From Dehalococcoidia bacterium (GTDB lineage Bacteria > Chloroflexota > Dehalococcoidia > Lucifugimonadales > JAGWBF01): 64,000 bases of DNA. Position numbers and translations under genes: made by a program. Positions 34,881-42,615 of the stretch are shown one piece after another. The notes beneath the pieces are model-generated. The model did no database searches and was not told the origin of the DNA. It saw only the letters and a program-made list of their open reading frames with translations. The DNA lies in assembly GCA_021295955.1 (NCBI GenBank), contig JAGWBJ010000005.1:106597-170596 (forward strand). Direction: 5' to 3'. Every line of letters starts with the position of its first letter. The stretch's first letter is position 1.

Positions 34881-34901
34881 GCGTTCGTCTCCGACGAACG
34901 C
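34881..34901 (+). repeat. Perfect hairpin in the tRNA-Gln leader
   Basis: GCGTTCGTC (34881-34889) and GACGAACGC (34893-34901) form a 9-base stem with a 3-base loop, ending 3 bases before the tRNA 5' end. It would fold in the precursor RNA just ahead of the RNase P cleavage site. Confidence 0.6.
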
Positions 34902-34904
34902 CGG

Positions 34905-34978
34905 TGCCCGGTGGTGTAGTGGTAGCACAGGGGACTTTGGCTCCCCTGACCCAGGTTCGAATCCTGGCCGGGCAGCCA
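34905..34978 (+). tRNA. tRNA-Gln (TTG)
   Basis: Complete cloverleaf: acceptor TGCCCGG/CCGGGCA, D stem GTGT/GCAC, anticodon stem GGGGA/TCCCC with loop CTTTGGC (anticodon TTG), T stem CCAGG/CCTGG with loop TTCGAAT, discriminator G and an encoded CCA (34976-34978). Confidence 0.95.
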
Positions 34979-35004
34979 GTTGTCCCCCAGCGTCCCGCTC
35001 CCCC

Positions 35005-35763
35005 TCAGCCGGCGATTTGCGCGGGTTGGTGCGCCTTCAGGAAGTCGCGCACCTGGTCTATCGTCCTCGCCTTTATGTCCGCTGACTCCTTCCAGGGGTA
35101 CTCCGTCGCCTGGGCCTTGGGGGCCAACTCCACCAGGTCCATGGCGGCCTCGTAGGAGTGGGACGGAGTGTCATCGGGCATGACCAGCATGGGCGTCTGG
35201 CAAGAGCGGGCAAACTCCCGGGACACGCTGTACATGAAGTCCGGCTGGATGCGGTAGAGGTTGTGCAGGTACTGCTCGACGGTCTCCATGGTCACGTCAG
35301 GCCGCCGGGCGCACAGCTCGGGGCCCCAGAGGTCCCGGCCGGAGTCGTACATGGCGTCTGGCGTCTTTGGGGCGTGCCCAACGGGCTGGCAGAGCACCGC
35401 GGCCGAGACGCGGTCGGGAGCTCGTTCGATGAGCTTCAGCGCGAAAGGTCCCCCGATGCAGTAGCCCATGAACAGGAACTCCCGTATCCCCAAGTGGTCC
35501 ATCAACCCCAGCTGGTCGTCGGCCAAGGCTCCCCACGGGTCGTCGAGCTGTACCGGCCCGCTAGACTCTCCGCCGCTGGCGTTGCGCTGGTCCATCGTGA
35601 TGCAGCGGAAGTCGTCCTTGAACTCCTCCATCGCGTTGAACACCTGTTCAGGCCACTTTTCTACTGCCGAGTTCAAGCCCCCGCCGGGGGTCAGGAGAAG
35701 CGGGAACCCGGAACCGACCTCCTCGTAGCGGATGCGGACGTCTCCCCTGGTATAGAACGGCAT
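35005..35763 (-). CDS. Alpha/beta hydrolase with a Cys nucleophile motif
   Basis: 252-residue alpha/beta hydrolase. The oxyanion region is LLTPGGG, and the nucleophile elbow reads MGYCIGG, with Cys (C102) in place of the usual Ser. Asp in MPDDTPSHSYEAA near residue 205 is the likely acid, but a clear terminal catalytic His is not seen; the late HQPAQIAG is the nearest. Cys elbows are known in dienelactone hydrolases. The substrate is unknown. It has its own promoter (35830-35857); AAGGAGG precedes the ATG. Confidence 0.8.
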   Translation of the reverse strand: MPFYTRGDVRIRYEEVGSGFPLLLTPGGGLNSAVEKWPEQVFNAMEEFKDDFRCITMDQRNASGGESSGPVQLDDPWGALADDQLGLMDHLGIREFLFMGYCIGGPFALKLIERAPDRVSAAVLCQPVGHAPKTPDAMYDSGRDLWGPELCARRPDVTMETVEQYLHNLYRIQPDFMYSVSREFARSCQTPMLVMPDDTPSHSYEAAMDLVELAPKAQATEYPWKESADIKARTIDQVRDFLKAHQPAQIAG

Positions 35764-35829
35764 TGCAGCACCTCCTTCTTCGTCGGATAGAGCTCAAGTT
35801 GCACGGATCGAGGCTCAAGTCTCCTCGCA

Positions 35830-35857
35830 ATTGTAACTTGGGAGACGCGGACGTCAA
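35830..35857 (-). promoter_or_regulatory. Promoter for the alpha/beta hydrolase gene
   Basis: Minus strand TTGACG (35857-35852), 16-base spacer, TACAAT (35835-35830). The transcript would start near 35823, about 60 bases before the ATG at 35763. Confidence 0.6.
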
Positions 35858-35913
35858 GGCGGCAACAGCTTAAGCCCCCGAGCCCAAGGGGGCCCCCCGT
35901 ATCCCGTGCAGCC

Positions 35914-36132
35914 TCAGGAACCCCGGCGGAAGAGCCTGCTGAAGAAGGACCCCTTCCCCTGGGACGGGGTCTCCGGCGGCACGGCCAGGTACCTCTCCGG
36001 CTCCTTGTCGAAAGCCACCTTGCAGCCGGGCGCGCAGAAATAGTAGGCCTTCCCGTTGTGGTCGCTGCGGCCGCCGGGCGGCGACTCCGTGTCCACGTCC
36101 ATCTTGCAGATGGGATCGACGGCGGTTGCCAT
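35914..36132 (-). CDS. YHS-domain protein
   Basis: 72-residue YHS domain: DPICKMDVDTESPPGG, then YYFCAPGCKVAFDKEPERYL, with the family cysteines. YHS domains often occur at the ends of or beside heavy-metal P-type ATPases and probably bind metal. It lies 24 bases downstream of copA on the same strand, so it likely works in copper handling, for example as a chaperone-like metal binder. The last 20 residues are a Ser/Gly/Arg tail. Confidence 0.85.
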   Translation of the reverse strand: MATAVDPICKMDVDTESPPGGRSDHNGKAYYFCAPGCKVAFDKEPERYLAVPPETPSQGKGSFFSRLFRRGS

Positions 36133-36156
36133 GGGAGTCTGTCCTCCTGTTCTCGG

Positions 36157-38676
36157 CTATATACGGGCCAGGCGAAGGCGAAGGGAGTTGCTCACCACCG
36201 ACACCGAGCTGAAGGCCATCGCCAGGGCGGCCAGCACCGGATTGAGGAACCCCCGGTCGCCGAAGAAGAATTCCATGCTCGCGGGGACCCCTCCCACCGC
36301 GTCGAACACCGGGTAGAGGGCGCCGGCGGCTATGGGTATGAGCATCACGTTGTAGAAGAACGCCCAGAAGAGGTTCTGCTGGATGGTCCGGATGGTCTTG
36401 CGGCTCAGCTCGAGGGCTGTGGTCACTCCCCTCAGGTCTCCCCGCATGAGGGTTATGTCCGCCGACTCCATCGCCACGTCGGTGCCCGTGCCCATGGCGA
36501 TGCCCACGTCGGCCTGGGCCAGGGCGGGAGCGTCGTTGATCCCGTCGCCCACCATGGCTACCACGGCCCCCTGGTCCTGTAGCCGCCGCACCACCTGGGC
36601 CTTGTCCTTGGGCAGCACCTCGGCCTCCACCCACTTCACGCCAACCCGCTCGGCGACGGCCTCCGCCGCCCGGGCGTTGTCCCCGGTCAGCATGACCACC
36701 TCCAGCCCCATGCGCTGCAGCTCGCCCACGGCTTGCCGGGAAGTCGGCTTGGGAGTGTCGGACACGGCGACGATGCCCACCGTCCTATCGTCGACGCTCA
36801 GGAACATCGACGTCTTGCCCTGCTCGTCCAGGGCCTGGCTCCGGGTCTGCAGCACGCCGGGGTCGAGCCCCATGGAGTCCATGAAGCCGCGGTTGCCGAT
36901 ACGGACCACCCGGCCGTCGAGCACGGCCTCGACACCGCGGCCGGGTACGGCTCGGAGGTCCGCCGCGTCTCCCAAGTCCAGGCCCCGAGACCTCGCCTCC
37001 CCTACGATGGCCTCGCCGATGGGGTGCTCCGAGCCCCGCTCCACCGAGGCCGCCAATCTCAGCAGCTCCTCCTCGGACATACCGACGGCCACCAGGTCGG
37101 TGACCACAGGCTTCCCCGTGGTGAGGGTGCCGGTCTTGTCCAAGACCACCGTGTCCACCCGTCGAGCCCGCTCAAGCGCGTCGGCGCCGCGGACCAGCAC
37201 CCCTTGCTCGGCCCCTCTGCCCGTCCCCACAATGATGGCCGTCGGCGTCGCCAGGCCGAGGGCGCAGGGGCAAGCGATTATGAGCACCGCGACGAAGACC
37301 AGTATGGCAAAGGTCAGCTCCGGACTTGGTCCCAGCAGCAGCCAGAACAGGAACGCCGCCAGCGCGATGGCCATTACCGCCGGCACGAAGTAGGCGGTCA
37401 CCCGGTCCGCCAGCCTCTGGATGGGGGCCTTGGAGCCCTGGGCCTCCTCCACCAGGCGAATGATCTGGGCAAGCACGGTGTCCTTGCCCACCTTGGTGGC
37501 CCTAAACCGCAAGGCCCCGTCCAGGTTCAGCGTGGCGCCGTAGACGGGCTGCCCGGGATGCTTGTCCACCGGCATGCTCTCGCCGGTGAGCATCGACTCG
37601 TCGACGCTGGAGGAGCCGTTGGTCACCTCGCCGTCCACGGGGACCTTCTCTCCTGGCCTCACCGAGACCAGGTCCCCCAACGCCACCTCGTCCACCGGCA
37701 CGTCCACCTCCCGGCCGTCTCGGACCACCCTGGCGGTGTTGGGTCGAAGCCCCATGAGGCGGCGTATGGCCTCGGAGGTCCGGCCCCTGGCCCGGGCCTC
37801 GAGGAAGCGCCCCAGCAGGATCAGCGCGATGATTATCGCCGCCGTGTCGAAGTAGACCGCCGGGTCTATGCCGGCGTTGGACAGGACCTCCGGGGACAGG
37901 GCGTCGATGAGCACCACGGCGACGCTGTAGCCGTAGGCGACGCTGGTGCCCAGGGCTATGAGCGTGTGCATGTTGGCGGTGCCGCGCCTGAGGACGGGGA
38001 CTCCCGAGACGTAGAAGACCCATCCGGCCCATAGCTGCACCGGCGTTGCAACGGCCCATAGCAGGAAGGGATAGAAGGTGAGCTCCATCAGGGTCGAGGT
38101 CCAGGGCAGGCCGTCGAAGGTCCCGAGGAACAGCGCGATGGCCGCTGCCCCCGCCAACACAAGCCTGCCCCGGAGCTCCCGGACCTCCCTGACCCTGGAG
38201 AGCCTCTCCACGTCCTGGTCGGACCCGGCGGCAGCGTCTCCCGCGGCCGCCGCCCGGTACCCGGCCCTGCCGACGGCGTCGCTGAGCTCGGCCGGACCGG
38301 CCGCTCCCGTTACGTGGTCCACGGTGGCCTTCTCCGTGGCCAGGTTCACCGCGGCGACGGTCACGCCCGGCACTCTCCTGATGGCCTCTTCCACGTGGGC
38401 CACGCACGCCGCGCAGGTCATGCCCTCTATGTCTAGGACGGTCCTCGTGACGGGGACCCGGTAGCCGGCGTCGGCCACGGCCTCGCGGAGCGAGTCCCAG
38501 GGGACCTCGCCTTCCTGCAGCTCCACGGCAGCCCTGTCCGTGGCCAGGTTGACCGAGACTCCGTGGACCCCGGGCACGTCGCCCAGCGCCTTCTCCACGT
38601 GCATCACACAAGCGGCGCAGGTCATCCCCTCCACCGGGATGGTGACCCGTTTCCGCCCTTTGTGCGTGTCGACCAT
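36157..38676 (-). CDS. copA: Copper-exporting P1B-type ATPase CopA
   Basis: 839-residue inner-membrane Cu(I) exporter. Two N-terminal HMA domains each carry GMTCAACV (Cys 20/23 and 88/91). The membrane metal site is [13 protein letters not shown] (CPC at 469-471), the phosphorylation motif DKTGTLT (513-519) and the nucleotide-binding HP in SEHPIGEAI, followed by [13 protein letters not shown]. The length with two HMA domains is normal. The leader on the minus strand (38677-38740) holds an ATGT-rich stretch (ATGTGATGTAATGT); I could not identify a CueR- or CsoR-type site with confidence. The YHS gene follows. Confidence 0.95.
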   Translation of the reverse strand: MVDTHKGRKRVTIPVEGMTCAACVMHVEKALGDVPGVHGVSVNLATDRAAVELQEGEVPWDSLREAVADAGYRVPVTRTVLDIEGMTCAACVAHVEEAIRRVPGVTVAAVNLATEKATVDHVTGAAGPAELSDAVGRAGYRAAAAGDAAAGSDQDVERLSRVREVRELRGRLVLAGAAAIALFLGTFDGLPWTSTLMELTFYPFLLWAVATPVQLWAGWVFYVSGVPVLRRGTANMHTLIALGTSVAYGYSVAVVLIDALSPEVLSNAGIDPAVYFDTAAIIIALILLGRFLEARARGRTSEAIRRLMGLRPNTARVVRDGREVDVPVDEVALGDLVSVRPGEKVPVDGEVTNGSSSVDESMLTGESMPVDKHPGQPVYGATLNLDGALRFRATKVGKDTVLAQIIRLVEEAQGSKAPIQRLADRVTAYFVPAVMAIALAAFLFWLLLGPSPELTFAILVFVAVLIIACPCALGLATPTAIIVGTGRGAEQGVLVRGADALERARRVDTVVLDKTGTLTTGKPVVTDLVAVGMSEEELLRLAASVERGSEHPIGEAIVGEARSRGLDLGDAADLRAVPGRGVEAVLDGRVVRIGNRGFMDSMGLDPGVLQTRSQALDEQGKTSMFLSVDDRTVGIVAVSDTPKPTSRQAVGELQRMGLEVVMLTGDNARAAEAVAERVGVKWVEAEVLPKDKAQVVRRLQDQGAVVAMVGDGINDAPALAQADVGIAMGTGTDVAMESADITLMRGDLRGVTTALELSRKTIRTIQQNLFWAFFYNVMLIPIAAGALYPVFDAVGGVPASMEFFFGDRGFLNPVLAALAMAFSSVSVVSNSLRLRLARI

Positions 38677-38751
38677 GAACGTTCTCCCCCTCCCTGCGGG
38701 CCCTACGCCTACGTCCAGAGTAAGCCTACATTACATCACATGTCCGGAGAG

Positions 38752-38780
38752 TTGTCATCTTGGACCCTTCGCCTTATGTT
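38752..38780 (+). promoter_or_regulatory. Promoter for NHL-repeat gene (copy 2)
   Basis: TTGTCA (38752-38757), 17-base spacer, TATGTT (38775-38780). The transcript would start near 38787, about 52 bases before the ATG at 38839. Confidence 0.55.
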
Positions 38781-38838
38781 AAACTCAGCTCGACCTAAGC
38801 CCGTGACGATCCGGGCAATCAGCGACGGAGGGAGCAGG

Positions 38839-39810
38839 ATGGTAGTACTGGGCCGGGAGCCGTTCACCTACCAGGTGTCGGGAGATGACTGGGGCAACTT
38901 GCCCGAGGGATGGGGGTACAACGACGAGGCCACCGCGGTGGCGGTAGACTCCCACGACAACCTGCTGGTATTCAACCGGGGCAACCACCCCGTCATCGTG
39001 ATGGACCGGGAGGGGAACGTGATACGGGCCTGGGGCGAGGGGCTCTTCACCACGCCCCACGGCGTCACCATCGGGCCCGACGACTCGGTGTATTGCGTCG
39101 ACAAGGGGCAGTACGTTTTGCGCAAGTTCACGCCCGAGGGTAAGGAGCTGCTGACCATCGGCACACCTGGACGGCCGACCGCCGCCATGAGCGGCCTGCC
39201 CTTCAACAATCCGAGCCACGCGGCCATCGATCCCAGGAACGGGGACATCTACATATCCGACGGCTACAGCGACGCACGGGTCCACAAGTACGACCCCAAC
39301 GGCAAACCCCTCTTCTCCTGGGGAGAGTCGGGGACTGACCCGGGCCAGTTCAACGTGGTGCACAACATAGCCACGGACCGCGACGGCTGGGTATACGTGG
39401 CCGACCGGCAGAACAAGCGCATACAGGTGTTCGACCCCAACGGCCGGTACGAGGCCCAGTGGGTCAACTTCGCCCGGGCCAACTGCGTCTGCGCCTCCCG
39501 GACCGGGGAGCGTCTCGCCTACGTCGGAGAGCTGTTCTCAGGCGTCTCCACCAACGTCTCCGGCATGCGGATCGGGCCCAGGATCAGCGTGCTGGACATG
39601 GACGGCAAGGTGCTGGCCCGGCTGGGAGACCAGACCTTCGGTGGCGAACCCGGGCGCTTCTACGCTCCCCACGCCATCGCCGTGGACTCCAGCGGGGACA
39701 TATACCTGGCCGAGACCTCCCGTAGCGAGACCGAGGGGGACCGCTACGACGGGCTGGTGGACAGCTCGGGAGGTCTGCGGTCACTGCAGAAGCTGGTCAA
39801 GGTGGGTTGA
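38839..39810 (+). CDS. NHL-repeat beta-propeller protein, copy 2
   Basis: 323 residues with NHL-type blades (ATAVAVDSHDNLLVFNR, HGVTIGPDDSVYCVDK, SHAAIDPRNGDIYISDGY, VHNIATDRDGWVYVADRQ, PHAIAVDSSGDIYLAE). It shares blade order and landmark words with the protein at 23728-24672, so the two are paralogs. No signal peptide. ATG 38839 has GGAGGGAGCAGG upstream. Function unknown; the closest named relatives are amidoglycolate-lyase-like propellers. It is transcribed away from copA. Confidence 0.82.
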   Translation: MVVLGREPFTYQVSGDDWGNLPEGWGYNDEATAVAVDSHDNLLVFNRGNHPVIVMDREGNVIRAWGEGLFTTPHGVTIGPDDSVYCVDKGQYVLRKFTPEGKELLTIGTPGRPTAAMSGLPFNNPSHAAIDPRNGDIYISDGYSDARVHKYDPNGKPLFSWGESGTDPGQFNVVHNIATDRDGWVYVADRQNKRIQVFDPNGRYEAQWVNFARANCVCASRTGERLAYVGELFSGVSTNVSGMRIGPRISVLDMDGKVLARLGDQTFGGEPGRFYAPHAIAVDSSGDIYLAETSRSETEGDRYDGLVDSSGGLRSLQKLVKVG

Positions 39811-39847
39811 TCCCTTCCGGTCCGCCATTGCCGGTTGAGCCATCGTG

Positions 39848-39889
39848 TGTCATACTGGATTATGACGATGGTATGAACGGAGTATGACA
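39848..39889. promoter_or_regulatory. Probable operator of the toxin-antitoxin operon
   Basis: Four TATGA half-sites at exact 11-base steps lie just upstream of the antitoxin gene: TCATA (inverted) at 39850, then TATGA at 39861, 39872 and 39883. The outer pair forms a perfect 8-base inverted repeat, TGTCATAC (39848-39855) and GTATGACA (39882-39889). The spacing of one helical turn fits cooperative binding of ribbon-helix-helix dimers, the usual autoregulation mode. Confidence 0.65.
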
Positions 39890-40153
39890 ATGTCCAGGGT
39901 CGCTATTAGCCTTCCCGACGACCTGCTCTTGGCCGTCGAGAAGGAGCGTCGTACACATGGAATAACCAGGAGTGAGCTGTTCCGCCGCGCCGTCACGGCG
40001 TTCCTGCAACGTCAGCGAGAGAGGGAGGCCATCGATGACTACGTGGCAGGATACCGCAATCAGCCGGAGGCCGATGAGGAGTTGGCCTGGCTCAGCAATA
40101 CTTCCCGGGAGGTCATGGCCGCGAACCCGTGGAGCGAGGATGATCGAGGGTGA
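39890..40153 (+). CDS. Ribbon-helix-helix (CopG-type) antitoxin
   Basis: 87-residue protein with an N-terminal RHH DNA-binding motif (SRVAISLPDDLLLAVEKER, ITRSELFRRAVTAFL) and an acidic C-terminal tail (SNTSREVMAANPWSEDDRG) that would wrap the toxin. ATG 39890 is used because GGAG (39879-39882) sits seven bases upstream; ATG 39884 is too close. Its stop overlaps the toxin GTG start (40150-40153), so the pair is translationally coupled. It is expected to repress its own promoter through the phased repeats upstream. Confidence 0.88.
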   Translation: MSRVAISLPDDLLLAVEKERRTHGITRSELFRRAVTAFLQRQREREAIDDYVAGYRNQPEADEELAWLSNTSREVMAANPWSEDDRG

Positions 40154-40467
40154 GGCGAGGAGAGGTGTGGTGGGCCGAGTTCCCCGCTCCGGCGGGGCGG
40201 CGTCCCGTGCTGCTCCTATCCCGCGATGAAGCCTACTCTGTCCGCGAGTTCGTCATCATGTCTCCCCTGACCACCAGGGTCCGTCATATCGCCACCGAGG
40301 TGGAGCTTGGCCCGGAAGACGGACTTGCTCGCTCCTCCGTCGCGAACCTGGACGTCATTATCACGGAGTCCAAAGGGTGTCTCAGGGAACGCATTACGGA
40401 CATTGGCCCTGGGAAGCTCCACGCCGTGGACACGGCGTTGCGCTTCGCCCTGGGCCTTCAGCAATAG
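40150..40467 (+). CDS. mazF: MazF/PemK-family endoribonuclease toxin
   Basis: 105-residue type II toxin: RRGEVWWAEFPAPAGRRPVLLLSRD at the N terminus (trimmed here to its family pattern), IMSPLTTRVRHIATEVELGPEDGL and the LDVIITESKGCLRERITDIGP region. MazF enzymes cut single-stranded mRNA at short motifs. The GTG start at 40150 overlaps the antitoxin stop by four bases. Catalytic Arg and Thr equivalents appear in the PLTTR segment. Length and order (antitoxin first) are standard. Confidence 0.9.
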   Translation: MRRGEVWWAEFPAPAGRRPVLLLSRDEAYSVREFVIMSPLTTRVRHIATEVELGPEDGLARSSVANLDVIITESKGCLRERITDIGPGKLHAVDTALRFALGLQQ

Positions 40468-40523
40468 GCGCGGCCGCCTTTCTCCTGAACTGTGGCCTGA
40501 ACTCTGGCCGGGTGCCTTAGTCC

Positions 40524-41267
40524 CTACGCCGGTACTGCGGCGCCCAGGCTCTCCAGCAGCTTTCCGTAGCCCTTGATGGGGGTCTTGATGCCCACCTTGC
40601 GGAAAGTCGCCCAGATGGTGGCCTGGTTGGAGGTCACCACCGGCTTGCCGGTGCGCCTCTCCAGCTCATCCACCGCCTCCACCGAGCGCCACGCCGTGCA
40701 GGAGCAGAACAGGACGTCGGCGTCGGGATGGCAGATGCTCGACGCGAAGTCCACGATCACCTCGGGGTCCTGGTCGTTGATGCCCTGGTTGCCCGCCTTG
40801 GAGGCCCAAGGCTCCCCCTCCAAGTTCAGCACCTCGAACCCCTGGGCCGTCATGTAGTCCCTGAGCTTCTGATTGTTCCAATCGGGGTAGGGGGTGGCGA
40901 TGGACAGCTTCTTCGCGCCAAAGAAATGCAGCGCCTCTGTCACGGCGGCGCTGGTGGAGGCGGCAGGCACTCCCGCGGTGCTCTCGATGAGCCGGACCAT
41001 CTCCTCGTCCCAGCCGGGCCCCTTGTAGAAGCTGCCCGTGGTGCACCCGTAGGCGATGGCCTCCACCTTGGCGGTGGACAGGTACTTGGCGGCGGTCTCT
41101 ATGTCGGCGTTCATCACCTCCATGGACTCCCCGCCCTCGGCGTCGTTGGTCGTCCACATGCGGTGGCCGTGGATGGTCACGCCCTCGGGGGCCACCATCT
41201 GGAAGTCCGCTTCGCACGACGTATTCGTAGAGGGCACCATGACACCGATGCGCGTCCGAATGGCCAT
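40524..41267 (-). CDS. Asp/Glu racemase-superfamily enzyme (maleate isomerase/arylmalonate decarboxylase-like)
   Basis: 247 residues with two symmetrical Cys sites: IAYGCTTGSFYKG (first Cys near residue 76) and LFCSCTAWRSVEAVDELE (second near residue 190). The N terminus is TRIGVMVPSTNTSCEADF, and NQATIWATFR follows late. This pattern is that of maleate cis-trans isomerases and arylmalonate decarboxylases. ATG 41267 has GGAGG upstream; the frame is open further but crosses a dispersed repeat. The acid substrate is unknown. Confidence 0.83.
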   Translation of the reverse strand: MAIRTRIGVMVPSTNTSCEADFQMVAPEGVTIHGHRMWTTNDAEGGESMEVMNADIETAAKYLSTAKVEAIAYGCTTGSFYKGPGWDEEMVRLIESTAGVPAASTSAAVTEALHFFGAKKLSIATPYPDWNNQKLRDYMTAQGFEVLNLEGEPWASKAGNQGINDQDPEVIVDFASSICHPDADVLFCSCTAWRSVEAVDELERRTGKPVVTSNQATIWATFRKVGIKTPIKGYGKLLESLGAAVPA

Positions 41268-41340
41268 TGTTCCACCTCCGTTGGCTGAATGGTGGTCCAA
41301 TGATACAACACCGCCAGCCTGGGCGCCATACGCCCGCCAC

Positions 41341-41390
41341 GGGAGGCTCTTGCACAACCGCCATAGGGAGGCTCGTACACAACCGTCATA
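41341..41390. repeat. Imperfect 25-base tandem duplication
   Basis: gggaggctcttgcacaaccg (first 20 bases of the unit, 41341) recurs at 41366 as gggaggctcgtacacaaccg; both continue with a CATA ending and differ at 3 of 25 positions. It directly precedes the dispersed repeat element. Confidence 0.75.
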
Positions 41391-41525
41391 CCCGCGAAAG
41401 CGGGTATCCAAATCCCGGAGATTTGGGCGCGAGCCCATCCAGTCGCCCTCCCAATTCGGCCCACACCTTGAGTTACGCAAGGGTCTCCCCCGGCGCGTGT
41501 CCGACGCACTGGATGGGCGCCCGCC
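41384..41525. repeat. Dispersed palindromic repeat, copy A
   Basis: Starts at CGTCATACCCGCGAAAGCGG and shares a colinear run of about 110 bases with 58731-58860 (TATCCAAATCC, GGCGCGAGC, CATCCAGTC, GAGTTAC and GGTCTCCCC in the same order). A perfect hairpin ATACCCGC-GAAA-GCGGGTAT lies at 41388-41407 with a GNRA loop. A longer inverted pair, GCCCATCCAGT (41433-41443) and ACTGGATGGGC (41508-41518), closes the element. It holds no gene and resembles REP/MITE-type elements. Confidence 0.75.
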
Positions 41526-41532
41526 TCCCATC

Positions 41533-41561
41533 TTGCGGCCTCCCCCACCATAAAGTAAGAT
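41533..41561 (+). promoter_or_regulatory. Promoter for the DHDPS-like operon
   Basis: TTGCGG (41533-41538), 17-base spacer, TAAGAT (41556-41561), placed right after the dispersed repeat. The transcript would start near 41568, about 59 bases before the ATG at 41627. Confidence 0.5.
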
Positions 41562-41626
41562 ACGCCCGACGGTAGACACTCTCAGAGCGGCCGGGCCCTG
41601 TACCGGACCGGGCATTGGAGGAAGCC

Positions 41627-42526
41627 ATGCAGAACGGGTTCTCGGGCGTACACTGGATGCTGGCGACTCCCTTCGACGAGAACGAAGACGTGGACGCCGC
41701 CTCCATACCCGCCCTGGTGGAGGAGGCCGCGAGGACCGGCTGCCAGGGAGTGGTCGCCCTTGGGGTAACCGGGGAGGCCGCTCGGCTCACGGACGAGGAG
41801 CGCAGAACCGTGGCCAGGGCGGTCATAGAGAGCGCGGGGGGCATGCCGGTGACCCTCGGCGCCACCGCCGCAAGCACCAGCGCCGCCATCGCCCGCTGCC
41901 GCGAGGCCCAGGACATGGGGGCCGCGGCGGTGATGGTCTCGGCCCCGCCCCTGGGCAAGCCCAACCCGGACTCCCTGTTCATCCACTTCCAGCGGATAAG
42001 CCAGGCCATCGACATCCCCATCGTTGTCCAGGACTATCCACAGACCTCGGGAGTGGACATGGCGCCGTCCTTCATAGCCCGCCTCGCCGAGGAAATACCC
42101 AGCGCCAGATATCTGAAGCTGGAAGACCCTCCCACCCCCACCAAGATCACCGCCATCAGGAACCTCATCGGCGACAGGATGGCCATCTTCGGCGGCCTGG
42201 GCGGCGTGTTCCTGCTGGACGAGCTGGCCCGGGGGTCGGCCGGCGCCATGACCGGGTTCGCCTTTCCCCAGGTACTGGTGGACATATACCGCCACATGGC
42301 CGAGGGAGACCGGGCCAAGGCCGAAGCGGTCTTCTACAAGTTCCTCCCCATGCTGCTGTTCGAGTTCCAGGAGGGCATCGGAGTGGCCATAAGGAAGTAT
42401 GCCCTTCACCAACGGGGCCTGATATCCTGCCCGCTGGTCAGGCACCCGGGGCCCCAGACCAGGGAGGAGACCAGGGCGGAGTTCCACAACCTGGTGAAGG
42501 GATCCGGGCTCTCCCTGGCGGGCTAA
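41627..42526 (+). CDS. Dihydrodipicolinate-synthase-family lyase/aldolase
   Basis: 299-residue TIM-barrel of the DapA/NAL superfamily. GVTGEAARLTDEER is the substrate/oxo-acid motif, QDYPQTSG carries the Tyr, and the Schiff-base Lys is in RYLKLEDPP. The DapA role is not needed here since lysine genes cluster elsewhere, and the neighbours (amidohydrolase, class IV aminotransferase) suggest a catabolic aldolase or dehydratase. ATG 41627 has TTGGAGGA six bases upstream. Confidence 0.85.
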   Translation: MQNGFSGVHWMLATPFDENEDVDAASIPALVEEAARTGCQGVVALGVTGEAARLTDEERRTVARAVIESAGGMPVTLGATAASTSAAIARCREAQDMGAAAVMVSAPPLGKPNPDSLFIHFQRISQAIDIPIVVQDYPQTSGVDMAPSFIARLAEEIPSARYLKLEDPPTPTKITAIRNLIGDRMAIFGGLGGVFLLDELARGSAGAMTGFAFPQVLVDIYRHMAEGDRAKAEAVFYKFLPMLLFEFQEGIGVAIRKYALHQRGLISCPLVRHPGPQTREETRAEFHNLVKGSGLSLAG

Positions 42527-42615
42527 CGCATCTCCCCCCGCTTGCGACGGACGGGAGACGGGCGCACACCGGCCCGGCGGCATTCTCCCCAGTCGCATTC
42601 TCAAGGAGCCAGCAG

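Noticed and set aside
41627-42526. dapA of lysine biosynthesis
   Set aside because: Context is catabolic and the sequence is a divergent member of the superfamily; lysine genes are clustered at 15.9-17.9 kb.
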